64,000 bases of DNA from positions 62,001 through 126,000 of the forward strand of contig NZ_JTAM01000007.1 of NCBI RefSeq assembly GCF_000812565.1, in the 5' to 3' direction. The notes under the pieces were generated by a model. The model saw nothing but the letters and a program-made list of their open reading frames with translations, was not told the DNA's origin and ran no database searches. Position numbers and translations under genes: made by a program. The stretch is from Flammeovirga sp. OC4. Lineage in GTDB: Bacteria; Bacteroidota; Bacteroidia; Cytophagales; Flammeovirgaceae. Position 1 is the first letter of the stretch. Each line of letters starts with the position of its first letter. Positions 32,536 through 41,381 of the stretch are shown in pieces.

Positions 32536-33705
32536 ATGGAGATAATCTCAGGTCTTGTTATTATATTTTTTGCATGTATTATTATTTGGAAAGCATGCGA
32601 TGGTTTTGAAGACGCATCAGGATTCTTAGGCCGTAATATGAAGGGAGGAGTAAAGGGAGCGACAATCGATGCGATCGGTAGTTCAATGCCAGAGTTATTT
32701 ACAACATTCTTCTTCTTAGTGTTAACGGGTGATGCTGCAGGTTTTGCCAGCGGTATAGGAACCACATCAGGTAGTGCAGTTTTTAACATTATGATTATTC
32801 CAGCGGCGGTAATTATGAGTGTTATTGTAATCAACAGAAAAGTTCAATACATCAATGTTAACCCGAAAGTAATATTGAGAGATGGAATTGCTCTAATGCT
32901 CGCTATCCTTTGTTTAATTATTTTTGTCTCTGAAAAAACTTTAGAGTGGTATCATGGTGTATTTTTGATGTCGCTTTATGTTGTTTATGTTATTTCACTG
33001 TTCTTTATCAAAATGGATTCTGAAGGTGATGATGACGAGGAGTATGAATATGAAGCAGGATCTGGAGGGAGATTGAAGGCTTTATTGAAATTGGATTTAT
33101 CTCATGCTATATTAGGTAACAACGATATGAATTCAACTAGAGCATGGATTCTTCTTATACTATCTACTTCTATTGTTGGTGGATCTTGTCACCTTTTGGT
33201 AACGGGATGTGAGATGCTAGGAGATGGTTTAAACTGGAATACATACGTGGTAGCTTTAATTTTTGCTGCAGCGGCAACATCCGTTCCTGATACGATTATC
33301 TCTGTAAAGAGTGCAAACAATGGAGCTTACAATGATGCAATTTCCAATGCATTAGGAAGTAATATTTTTGATATTTGTTTTGCTTTAGGTATGCCACTAA
33401 CGATTTATACGTTAGTGTACGATAAAAGTATAGTAATGACGGGAGGTAACGATGAGATGCACTTTATTGGGCAGTTCAGAGTTTTACTTCTTTTCTTAAC
33501 TTTATTTGCTACCATGATTTTTTATTATGGAGCAAAGAGAAAGAAATTGGGAGCAAAAAGTGGTTATTTATTAATTCTCCTCTACGTCCTCTTTATTGTT
33601 TACACATTGGCATACACTTATGATGCTTCGTTTATTGATGGTTTGAGTCAGTTCTTAATTGATATCAATGACTTTTTGGTAAACCTAAGCCCTTTCCATA
33701 AGTAG
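32536..33705 (+). CDS. Sodium/calcium exchanger family cation antiporter
   Basis: A 389-residue CaCA-family antiporter with two alpha repeats in inverted arrangement: GSSMPELFTTFFFLVLTGD (about 52-70) and AATSVPDTIISVKSANNG (about 246-263) followed by SNALGSNIFDICFALG. About ten to eleven membrane helices with an acidic cytoplasmic loop (SEGDDDEEYEYEAGSGG) between the halves. It exports calcium or a similar cation in exchange for sodium or protons, which suits a marine cell. The second-half motif has Asp where Glu is more usual (SVPD). Confidence 0.85.
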   Translation: MEIISGLVIIFFACIIIWKACDGFEDASGFLGRNMKGGVKGATIDAIGSSMPELFTTFFFLVLTGDAAGFASGIGTTSGSAVFNIMIIPAAVIMSVIVINRKVQYINVNPKVILRDGIALMLAILCLIIFVSEKTLEWYHGVFLMSLYVVYVISLFFIKMDSEGDDDEEYEYEAGSGGRLKALLKLDLSHAILGNNDMNSTRAWILLILSTSIVGGSCHLLVTGCEMLGDGLNWNTYVVALIFAAAATSVPDTIISVKSANNGAYNDAISNALGSNIFDICFALGMPLTIYTLVYDKSIVMTGGNDEMHFIGQFRVLLLFLTLFATMIFYYGAKRKKLGAKSGYLLILLYVLFIVYTLAYTYDASFIDGLSQFLIDINDFLVNLSPFHK

Positions 33706-33721
33706 GCGTGATAACATTATG

Positions 33722-33762
33722 AAAAGAAGGTCAGTTCTTTAAAAAAGAGCTGACCTTCTTTT
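33722..33762 (+). terminator. Terminator of the exchanger gene
   Basis: A 19-pair stem (33722-33740 with 33744-33762, one G-T pair) with a three-base loop and T-rich tail. Confidence 0.85.
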
Positions 33763-33811
33763 GTTTGATGCAAAAATGAAATTATTTATCTTTCGTGTTA
33801 AAGATTAAAAA

Positions 33812-34147
33812 ATGAACACAAAGAGATTAGATCAATTATTTGCTTTTTATAAAGAAGACCCTTCGGACCCTTTTGTAATTTATGGAATTGCAACAGAATA
33901 TGCATCAGTGGAAAAGTGGGAAGAAGCAATAAAATATTATGAGATTCTATTAAAAGAGCATGAAACTTATACCGGTACATATTATCATGCTGCTTATGCT
34001 TATGCTGAAAATGGACAGTCAGATAAAGCCGAAGAGACTTATAAAACGGGGTTGAAAATATGTCAGCAAGAGAAAGATCATCACGCTTTTAAAGAATTAC
34101 AATCTGCCTATACTAATTTTCAATTAGAAGAAGATGACGAGTGGTAA
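33812..34147 (+). CDS. Tetratricopeptide repeat protein
   Basis: A 111-residue protein made of about two to three TPR units: PFVIYGIATEYASVEKWEEA, GTYYHAAYAYAENGQSDKAE and a capping helix. TPRs bind partner proteins; no partner is evident. Its end overlaps the xseA start by 14 bases, so it is co-translated with the nuclease genes. Confidence 0.8.
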   Translation: MNTKRLDQLFAFYKEDPSDPFVIYGIATEYASVEKWEEAIKYYEILLKEHETYTGTYYHAAYAYAENGQSDKAEETYKTGLKICQQEKDHHAFKELQSAYTNFQLEEDDEW

Positions 34148-35495
34148 AAACATTTATTCTCTTTCACAGCTAAATAGAAGTATTGAACTTCACCTTTTAA
34201 AGGTGAAGTCTTCTTTTTGGATCAAAACAGAAATTGCCCAATTGCAATATAATGGAGGTCATGCTTACCTGGAATTAATTGAGAAGAATGAAAACCAAAT
34301 TATTGCCAGAAATAGAGCAACAATATGGAAAGCGGAGTTGCAAGTTTTTAAGCATAGGCTGAAATCAATTTTTGATGAAGTAGTAAAGGTGGGAGTCAAT
34401 GTCTTAGTCGAAGTGTCAATTAAATACCATGCAGTATATGGCCTTTCATTACAAATTGAAGATATCGATGAGTCGTTTAGTATAGGAGAACTTGAAAGAA
34501 TACGAAAAGAAAATATAGCAAAGCTTGAGCAGTTAGGTGCTTTTGAATGGCAAAAACAACTAAAACTGCCTATGGTAGCTCAAAGAATTGCTGTGATATC
34601 CTCCTCAAAAGCGGCTGGTTTTGAAGATTTCAATCAACATTTATTATCAAACAATGAAAATTATAAGTTTGAGGTGAAACTTTTCAAAGCAACTGTACAA
34701 GGGCAAAATGCGAGTGAAGAATTACTTGCGGCTCTTCATAAAATTGATAAAGATAATTTTGATGTTGTGGTAATGATTAGAGGTGGAGGGGCAAAAGCTG
34801 ATTTAGTTGCGTTTGATGATTATCATTTATCTTATGCAGTAGCAAAATGTGAATTGCCAGTGTTGACAGGTATAGGACACGATAGAGATCTCTCTATCGT
34901 CGACATGGTAGCACATGAAAACTTTAAAACCCCCACTGCAGTAGCTCATTATTTATTAGATAAGGCATTTGGATTTGATAAAAAAGTGGATTTAAAGTTA
35001 GAACGTATACACCGAATACTAACAGAAAAAATACAATTTAGAAAATCTACATTAAGGTTCCACGTCACAAAAACATTACCTGCCTTTCAGAAGAAAATTG
35101 AGCAAGAGCATTTCAAAATTGAAAAGCAACGCTTTAACCTGAAGAATTTAATTACTACAAATATAGATTTTGAGAAGTTTAAGTTAAATCAAAAGAAGGT
35201 GTACTTTTCAAAGCTGTCAACAAAACGAGAGGTAGAAAAACTAGATCAGTTGTGGGGACATTTTCAATTTTCTCTTAAAAATAGGTTAAAGGAAGAAAAG
35301 TATAAGCTTTCAATGAAAGAAGTAAGTATAAGGTCTAAAGACCCTTTGGAAGTATTGGCATTGGGTTATTCTATGACTTTGAAAGATGGAAAACTCGTTA
35401 ATCCGCAACAACTCAAAAAAGGAGATAAAATACAAACCCATACTCATCATAAAATTATTGAAAGTATAGTCGATAAAATAGATGAAAAATTGTAA
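34134..35495 (+). CDS. xseA: Exodeoxyribonuclease VII large subunit
   Basis: A 453-residue nuclease subunit that degrades single-stranded DNA from both ends. The N-terminal OB-fold (SLSQLNRSIELHLLKVKSSF ... GHAYLELIEK) is followed by the catalytic region with VVMIRGGGAKADLVAFDDY and GIGHDRDLSIVDMVAHENFKTPTAVA, and by a long coiled-coil arm (about 275-400) that holds the small subunits. The start ATG lies inside the TPR gene. xseB follows after 49 bases. Confidence 0.95.
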   Translation: MTSGKNIYSLSQLNRSIELHLLKVKSSFWIKTEIAQLQYNGGHAYLELIEKNENQIIARNRATIWKAELQVFKHRLKSIFDEVVKVGVNVLVEVSIKYHAVYGLSLQIEDIDESFSIGELERIRKENIAKLEQLGAFEWQKQLKLPMVAQRIAVISSSKAAGFEDFNQHLLSNNENYKFEVKLFKATVQGQNASEELLAALHKIDKDNFDVVVMIRGGGAKADLVAFDDYHLSYAVAKCELPVLTGIGHDRDLSIVDMVAHENFKTPTAVAHYLLDKAFGFDKKVDLKLERIHRILTEKIQFRKSTLRFHVTKTLPAFQKKIEQEHFKIEKQRFNLKNLITTNIDFEKFKLNQKKVYFSKLSTKREVEKLDQLWGHFQFSLKNRLKEEKYKLSMKEVSIRSKDPLEVLALGYSMTLKDGKLVNPQQLKKGDKIQTHTHHKIIESIVDKIDEKL

Positions 35496-35544
35496 TATTT
35501 TTCGACTACCTCTTAACTTGCATCCACAATATTGAAAAAAAAGA

Positions 35545-35748
35545 ATGTCAGACAAAAAAGAGAATTTATCATACGAATCTGCCCTTGAGGAATTAGAGAG
35601 TATTCAAAAGAAACTGGAGTCAGAGGAAGTGCCTATAGATCAATTATCACAATTGGCCAATAGAGCAAAATTCTTGGTACAATGGTGTAAGGATAAGTTG
35701 AAGGATATTGATAAGGAATTATCAGAAATTTTTGTCGAGGACCAATAG
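35545..35748 (+). CDS. xseB: Exodeoxyribonuclease VII small subunit
   Basis: A 67-residue helical protein with the family pattern SYESALEELESIQKKLESEE (10-29) and LVQWCKDKLKDIDKEL, which wraps around the XseA coiled-coil arm. Several copies bind one XseA. It is placed in the usual order after xseA and ten bases before the next gene. Confidence 0.93.
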   Translation: MSDKKENLSYESALEELESIQKKLESEEVPIDQLSQLANRAKFLVQWCKDKLKDIDKELSEIFVEDQ

Positions 35749-35758
35749 ATTTTTTTGA

Positions 35759-36997
35759 ATGAAAGAAACAAAGAATTTACCTTATTTTATATCAAAAAGG
35801 TTAAGTCAACATAGAAATAATTCATTTACAAAGCTGATATCAAAGATAGCTATTGGTAGTGTGGCGTTGGGTGTGGGAGCCTTAATTTTGGCATTTTCTA
35901 TTTTTTATGGATTTAAAGAAGGTATTGAGGAAAAACTTTTCTTACATGTAGGTCACCTTAATGTTGAAAAGTTTACAATGAATAGGAGTAAAGAAGAACC
36001 TCCTGTCAACGTAAATAAATCTGTTCTTTATAATGAGAAAGAACATTTACCTGGTGTGAAGAACGTATATAGTTACGCACATAAATGGGGTTTGTTGAAA
36101 TCAAATGACGAGGTGTCGGGAATTTTAATTAAAGGACTTTCCGAAGATTATGATGTATCGAGATGGGATACTCAGATGGAAGAGGGAAGGTTTCCTGAGT
36201 TTGAGAAAGATAAAAAAGGGTCAAAGGAAATAGTGATTAGTAAAGCATTAGCGACTAAAATGCACTTGAAGATAGGAGATGATATTATCATCTATTTTAT
36301 CCAACAACCGCCAAAGGCTCGTAAAATGAAGATCTCTGGAATTTATAATACTGGCCTTGAAGATTTTGATGAACTTGTTGCATATGGTGATATAAATCTT
36401 GTAAGAAGGCTTAATAATTGGGGTGATTCTTTAGTAGGAGGAATGGAACTAATGCTTCATAATTTTGATACGATTGAAGCAACTTCAGAATATTTAGACG
36501 AAAACTATGTTGATGTTCACCTTATATCAAGAAGTGTAAAAGATAAATATGCACATTTTTTCGATTGGTTTCAGATGCTGTATAACAATGTTTGGATTTT
36601 CTTAATTGTAATTACAAGTGTAGCCATCTTTAATGTAATTTCTATTATGTTGATTTTAATAATGGAGAGAACTTCTATGATTGGAACATTTAAAGCATTG
36701 GGCGCTACAAATAATCTTTTACAAAAGATATTTATTTTTGATGGAATTCGAATGGCTGTAAAAGGAATGTTGATTGGTAATTTTATTGCTATTTCCTTTG
36801 GTATCATCCAAAATCAATTCAAATTAATCCCACTAGAAGCATCTACGTATTATCTTGATCATGTGCCTTTTAGTTTTCATTGGGATACTATTTTTATTAT
36901 TAATATCACTATAATTATCTTGACTTCAATGAGTTTGCTCGTACCTACCTCTATTGTTTTAGGTATATCACCGATCAAGTCAATCAAATTTAATTAG
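35759..36997 (+). CDS. FtsX/LolE-type ABC transporter permease
   Basis: A 412-residue permease of the LolC/LolE/MacB (FtsX) type: one membrane helix near the N-terminus (IGSVALGVGALILAFSIFYG), a ~230-residue periplasmic domain, then three helices (VWIFLIVITSVAIFNVISIM; last two near 320-405). The coupling motif is ERTSMIGTFKALGATN. It probably draws lipoproteins from the inner membrane toward the outer one. No ATPase gene adjoins it here, as is common for this permease in Bacteroidetes. Confidence 0.85.
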   Translation: MKETKNLPYFISKRLSQHRNNSFTKLISKIAIGSVALGVGALILAFSIFYGFKEGIEEKLFLHVGHLNVEKFTMNRSKEEPPVNVNKSVLYNEKEHLPGVKNVYSYAHKWGLLKSNDEVSGILIKGLSEDYDVSRWDTQMEEGRFPEFEKDKKGSKEIVISKALATKMHLKIGDDIIIYFIQQPPKARKMKISGIYNTGLEDFDELVAYGDINLVRRLNNWGDSLVGGMELMLHNFDTIEATSEYLDENYVDVHLISRSVKDKYAHFFDWFQMLYNNVWIFLIVITSVAIFNVISIMLILIMERTSMIGTFKALGATNNLLQKIFIFDGIRMAVKGMLIGNFIAISFGIIQNQFKLIPLEASTYYLDHVPFSFHWDTIFIINITIIILTSMSLLVPTSIVLGISPIKSIKFN

Positions 36998-37047
36998 TGA
37001 TTACGTTTTTTTAGAAATTTATCTTTTTAAAGATTCAAATTAAAATA

Positions 37048-37055
37048 TAACTTTG
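37048..37055 (+). promoter_or_regulatory. -7 element in front of candidate small RNA
   Basis: TAACTTTG followed by CA. The expected -33 position is only T-rich. Confidence 0.45.
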
Positions 37056-37143
37056 CAATGCTGAGTAAATATGAGGTAAATCCACCTCGAAATGCAACTC
37101 ATTTACTTCGCATTAGGCCACTTCTTATGGGAGTGGTTTTTTT
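37056..37143 (+). ncRNA. Candidate small RNA with long stem and terminator
   Basis: The 88 bases after a -7 box can fold into a 14-position stem (37057-37070 with 37101-37114; one T-C mismatch, one G-T pair) that encloses the hairpin GAGGT/ACCTC (37073-37077 with 37084-37088). A seven-pair terminator hairpin CCACTTC/GGAGTGG (37118-37124 with 37130-37136) and seven T follow. It lies between a rightward gene and a leftward gene, so it is not a leader of a known gene. I do not recognise the family. Confidence 0.45.
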
Positions 37144-37163
37144 ATTGATGTGAAGGGAAATAA

Positions 37164-37199
37164 AAAACGCCTATACAGCATAGCTTGTACAGGCGTTTT
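37164..37199 (-). terminator. Terminator of the fused E1 gene
   Basis: AAAACGCCT/AGGCGTTTT (37164-37172 with 37191-37199) with an inner TACA/TGTA pairing. On the minus strand a run of T follows. Confidence 0.8.
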
Positions 37200-37231
37200 G
37201 GATCTTTCAGACCTTTATCTTTGAAATACTC

Positions 37232-39643
37232 TTAATATAATTCAGGGTATTCAGTTGGTTTTACTTCAGACATAATCTCATAAGCCGCTTCAAAAATATC
37301 TTCTGTATTAGGCTTAGAGAAATAATCGCCATCCGATGCATAAGCAGGTCTATGAGGCATTGCAGAGACACATACTGGAGATGAATCTAAGAATTCATAG
37401 GCTTTTTGCTCATCAATTACTTGTTGCATCATGTATCCCGTTCCGCCACCAGGCATATCCTCATCAGCAAAAATAACTCTATTTGTTTTTTGAATAGAAG
37501 CTTTAATAATTCCTGTTGTGTCAAACGGTAACAATGATTGTACATCAATAACCTCAGCGCTTATTCCAATTTTAGCCAATTGATCAGCGGCTTCCATTAC
37601 GATTCTACACATTGAACCATAAGTTACAATAGTGATATCTTGACCTTCTTTAATAACTTCAGGAATACCAAGTGGAGTACAAACTTCATCGATGTTTTCA
37701 GGCATTTTCTCTTTTAAGCGATAGCCATTCAAACATTCAATAATTAATGCAGGTTCATCAGACTTGAGCATTGTATTGTAGAAACCTGCTGCTCTTGTCA
37801 TGTTTCTTGGTACTAGAATATTGACACCTCTCATACTATGGATGAGTGCCGCCATTGGTGAACCAGAATGCCAAACACCTTCTAGACGGTGACCTCGTGT
37901 TCTAATGATTAGTGGGGCTTTTTGACCGCCTTTTGTTCTGTATTCCAAGCAAGCCAAATCATCAGTTAATGCAGTGATAGCATAATAGATATAATCCAAA
38001 TATTGGATTTCAATGATTGGCCTCAATCCACGAAGTGCAGCACCAATACCTTGACCGAGAATTGATGTTTCTCTAATACCTGTATCAGTAATACGGATTT
38101 CACCATACTTGTCTTGAAGATCAGCAAAAGCTTGGTTTACATCACCAATTTTACCTACATCTTCACCAATGGCAAAAACTAAAGGATTCTGCTCAAACAT
38201 TTTATCAAAGCAAGCTTGCATAATTTCTCTGCCATCGACCATTGGTGAGTTGGCATTGTAAATTGGAAGTACTTCTTTAATATGTTTTGTTGCAGCTGCA
38301 GATTCACTGTAAAGGTGACTGCTATATCTTTCGTAATTTTCTCTTCTCTCTTTCTTTACCCATTCCTGCATATCTGTTTTGATGGGCAAATTAGTATTGC
38401 GGAGCTCTCTTAAAGATTTTCTGATTACAGAAATAGCATCTTTTCGAATAGGGTTGATGGTCTTTTTAAGCTCTTTGGCTAAACGTAAGATTTCATTGTT
38501 TTCAGGAAGTGAACTTACAGCTCTGTTCATCAATTGCATTGCTTCGTCGTATTCCTTTGTCATACTTACTTTGAAGCTGTCCCAAGCTGCCTTTCTTTCT
38601 TTTTTTACCTTTTCAAGGCTTTCTTTTTCAATGACTGCAATTTCCTCTTCTGTAATAAAACCTTCTCCTACAGCCCATTCTTTCATTTTCTTAAGGCAGT
38701 CGTATTCCAATTCCCATTCTAAACGTTCTTTCGATTTGTAACGCTCATGAGAGCCAGAAGTAGAGTGACCTTGAGGCTGGGTTACATTCACCACGTGAAT
38801 TAATGAAGGTACATGTTCTTTTCTTGCAATATCAACAGCTTGCTTGTACGTTTTAACAAGGGCAGGGTAGTCCCAACCATCTACTGTAAATACTTCAAGA
38901 CCATTTGAACCTTTTGTCCTTTGGAAACCTTTCAGTGCTTCACTAACACTATTTTTGGTCATTTGATATTCGTTGGGAACAGAGATGCCATATCCATCAT
39001 CCCAAACAGCACAGACCATCGGTACTTGTAGAACACCAGCAGCATTGATTGATTCAAAAAATGCACCCTCTGCACAAGAGGCATTACCAATACTACCAAA
39101 TGTTACTTCGTTTCCTTTATTTGTAAATTTCTTTGCAGTTTCATTATCCAAAAGCTCAGGATTGTTTCTATATAACTTAGAAGCATAGGCTAAACCCACC
39201 ATTCTAGGCATTTGGCCAGATGTAGTAGAAACATCAGCACTTGAATTTTTTTGGTTAATTAAATCTTTCCAAGAACCATCTGGATTAATACTTCTAGTAG
39301 AGAAATGAGAATTCATACATCTACCACCACTTGATGGCTCGGCTTCTATGTCAGTATGTGCGTATAATTGAGCGTAAAACTCTTGGATAGTTAATTGATT
39401 GATTGCAAACATAAATGTTTGATCTCGGTAATAGCCGGAGCGAAAATCACCCTCCTTGAAGAATTTAGCCATTGCAAGTTGGGCGACTTCTTTTCCGTCT
39501 CCAAAAATACCAAATTTGGCTTTACCCATGAAGACTTCTTTTCGACCAATTAAACTCGCATGTCTACTCTCAATAGCTATCCTGAGGTCATTCACTACTT
39601 CTTCTTTCGAAAAAGTGTATTCTGAGATTTGCTTTTTTGTCAT
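37232..39643 (-). CDS. Fused alpha/beta 2-oxoacid dehydrogenase E1
   Basis: An 803-residue thiamine-diphosphate enzyme with the E1 alpha part (about 20-340) and E1 beta part (about 475-800) in one chain, joined by a charged helical linker (about 340-470). It starts oxidative decarboxylation of pyruvate or branched-chain 2-oxoacids in a dehydrogenase complex. The cofactor motif GDG-x26-NN reads G186-N-A ... D215-D216-GYGIS. The beta half has FAIGEDVG, GIRETSILGQGIGAALRG and PHRPAYASDGD. Which 2-oxoacid is used is not clear; E2 and E3 genes are not here. Confidence 0.88.
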   Translation of the reverse strand: MTKKQISEYTFSKEEVVNDLRIAIESRHASLIGRKEVFMGKAKFGIFGDGKEVAQLAMAKFFKEGDFRSGYYRDQTFMFAINQLTIQEFYAQLYAHTDIEAEPSSGGRCMNSHFSTRSINPDGSWKDLINQKNSSADVSTTSGQMPRMVGLAYASKLYRNNPELLDNETAKKFTNKGNEVTFGSIGNASCAEGAFFESINAAGVLQVPMVCAVWDDGYGISVPNEYQMTKNSVSEALKGFQRTKGSNGLEVFTVDGWDYPALVKTYKQAVDIARKEHVPSLIHVVNVTQPQGHSTSGSHERYKSKERLEWELEYDCLKKMKEWAVGEGFITEEEIAVIEKESLEKVKKERKAAWDSFKVSMTKEYDEAMQLMNRAVSSLPENNEILRLAKELKKTINPIRKDAISVIRKSLRELRNTNLPIKTDMQEWVKKERRENYERYSSHLYSESAAATKHIKEVLPIYNANSPMVDGREIMQACFDKMFEQNPLVFAIGEDVGKIGDVNQAFADLQDKYGEIRITDTGIRETSILGQGIGAALRGLRPIIEIQYLDYIYYAITALTDDLACLEYRTKGGQKAPLIIRTRGHRLEGVWHSGSPMAALIHSMRGVNILVPRNMTRAAGFYNTMLKSDEPALIIECLNGYRLKEKMPENIDEVCTPLGIPEVIKEGQDITIVTYGSMCRIVMEAADQLAKIGISAEVIDVQSLLPFDTTGIIKASIQKTNRVIFADEDMPGGGTGYMMQQVIDEQKAYEFLDSSPVCVSAMPHRPAYASDGDYFSKPNTEDIFEAAYEIMSEVKPTEYPELY

Positions 39644-39688
39644 CTTTATTTAGGACGATATTTACGATTCGTCATTATTGATTCGATG

Positions 39689-39696
39689 CAAAAATA
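39689..39696 (-). promoter_or_regulatory. -7 element of the fused E1 gene
   Basis: Read leftward, TATTTTTG followed by C, about 45 bases before the start codon. No clear -33 element. Confidence 0.45.
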
Positions 39697-39723
39697 AGGA
39701 AAAATGTGGGGTTTTAAACCTAA

Positions 39724-39775
39724 AATTCCTAAAGTGTAAAAAATACGTGAATAATTTTTTTACACTTTAGGAATT
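39724..39775 (-). terminator. 20-base perfect inverted repeat after mltF
   Basis: Arms 39724-39743 and 39756-39775 are perfect complements with a 12-base loop. It lies 42 bases after the mltF stop and before the E1 promoter, so it most likely ends mltF transcription, although the T tail on the minus strand is short. Confidence 0.65.
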
Positions 39776-39817
39776 CAATAAATACAACTTGTTATAGGAG
39801 AGAGAGTTAACTACTTA

Positions 39818-41299
39818 TCAATTATTTCTTAATAATTCAATATATCTGTTGTATCGTTCTGAAATATCAGTAACGTAATGAACAGGTTCTTTTCCTCTTG
39901 CATACCCAAATTTTACGACTTCATCATGGTAATAATGTTTGTTACTTTTAAGTAAAAGGTATTTTTCAACATTATCATCCCAAACTAGAGGGTCATGATC
40001 ATATTTTTTTGCAAGACGTTGGGCATCTCTAACATGACCTTGTCCTGTGTTGTAAGATGCTAAGACAAATTTCAATCGTTCTTTCTCGTCCGGTATATCC
40101 TTCCAATACTCTTCCAGCCATTTCAGGTATTTTGTTCCTGCACGTAGGTTTTGTCGAGGATCACGTGGGTTATTAGCACCATACATTTTAGCAGTAGCAG
40201 GCATTAATTGCATAAGTCCAACAGCACCTACCCATGACTTTGCATGTGGGTCAAACTTTGATTCTTGAAATACTAAAGAAGCAAGTAATAACCAATCCCA
40301 TCCTAAAATATCAGCCTGTTCCTTGATTATCTCATCGTATTTTGAAAGTAAACCTCTATGATCTACGCTGCTAAAGTATTCACTGTCAAAACGTTTCGAT
40401 TGGGCTCTGACGTTTTTGAAATACTTATTATAGATGACATAAAAATCAGTGGTGTTTTTCATGCTGTCTAACCAGTGACTTACTTTAGCTTTGAGCTCTG
40501 GTGATTGTTTTCTTGTGGCCCAAGCAATACGTTGAGGAAAACTAATCGCAGTTTCAATATCAATATTAGGGTAATAGGTGTTATTTAGTTTAGCGATATT
40601 CTCGTCTGCTACAGTAAGTTCAATTTCTTTATTAGCAACCTTATGAATAAGCTCTTCAGTACTTGTAGTTTTGTTCGCTAATACGATATTTATGTCCTCA
40701 CCCAATTCATTTTCTAAGTTTTTTAGACGTAAATGATAAGGTGTATTTTCTCTTACTGTTACCGTCTTGTTCGCAAGATCAATAACATTTCTTATTAACT
40801 GTTTATCTGTTTTATGTTTGGGTATTTTACGCCAATTATCAGGTTTTCTTTGTACAAGTACTTGCTTGATTTGAGCTAAAGAAGTAGTGAAATCCACTCT
40901 TTCTTGACGGTCTTTTGTAATAGCAAGTCCATAAGCAATTAAATCTCCGTCACCTTTTTGTAAGGCCATGGATAAACTATCAATGCTTCTGTAAACTTTA
41001 ACATGGAGTTCCAAATCAAGATCATGAGCTAATTTTGAGAGTAATTCATACTCATATCCCATGGTTTGACCTTTATAAATAAAATAAGAAGTAGAACTAT
41101 AGGCAGTTAAAGCAATCAGTTTTCCTCTTCTTTTAATTTCAGGGAAATCTTTATTGCTAAACTTTTCTTCTTCTATTTCAGTTTCAACAATCTCTTGGTT
41201 AGCGTTTCCACTATTTTCTCCATTTTTAGTTGTAGTACAAGAAAAATGGAAGAATAAGAGTATTAAAAAGTAGAATAGGTTATACTTTCTATGATTCAT
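39818..41299 (-). CDS. mltF: Membrane-bound lytic murein transglycosylase F
   Basis: A 493-residue lipoprotein (signal ends FHFSC, Cys21). An ABC-type solute-binding domain (about 55-295: GKLIALTAYSSTSYFIYKGQ, GDGDLIAYGLAITKDRQERV) is followed by a lytic transglycosylase SLT domain with catalytic Glu346 in LVFQESKFDP and GAVGLMQLMPATAKMYG, then NLRAGTKYL and LASYNTGQGHV. It cleaves peptidoglycan glycan strands with formation of anhydro ends, at the outer membrane. It is on the same strand as the phosphatase gene upstream of it but 82 bases apart. Confidence 0.9.
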   Translation of the reverse strand: MNHRKYNLFYFLILLFFHFSCTTTKNGENSGNANQEIVETEIEEEKFSNKDFPEIKRRGKLIALTAYSSTSYFIYKGQTMGYEYELLSKLAHDLDLELHVKVYRSIDSLSMALQKGDGDLIAYGLAITKDRQERVDFTTSLAQIKQVLVQRKPDNWRKIPKHKTDKQLIRNVIDLANKTVTVRENTPYHLRLKNLENELGEDINIVLANKTTSTEELIHKVANKEIELTVADENIAKLNNTYYPNIDIETAISFPQRIAWATRKQSPELKAKVSHWLDSMKNTTDFYVIYNKYFKNVRAQSKRFDSEYFSSVDHRGLLSKYDEIIKEQADILGWDWLLLASLVFQESKFDPHAKSWVGAVGLMQLMPATAKMYGANNPRDPRQNLRAGTKYLKWLEEYWKDIPDEKERLKFVLASYNTGQGHVRDAQRLAKKYDHDPLVWDDNVEKYLLLKSNKHYYHDEVVKFGYARGKEPVHYVTDISERYNRYIELLRNN

Positions 41300-41381
41300 T
41301 GATCATTTGCTAGTTTTAAAAAAATATTTGACCGTAAATATAATCTATAATCTTTATAAAAATGTATTCTTCAAGGAATTC

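Noticed and set aside
37058-37153. 31-codon frame beginning MLSKYEVNPPRN inside the candidate small RNA
   Set aside because: Its ATG lies before the start point expected from the -7 box, and a frame of this length is not unusual by chance. A leaderless peptide is not fully excluded.
38379-38741. 120-codon frame opposite to the fused E1 gene
   Set aside because: It overlaps fully with a strongly supported gene in antisense and lacks its own signals.
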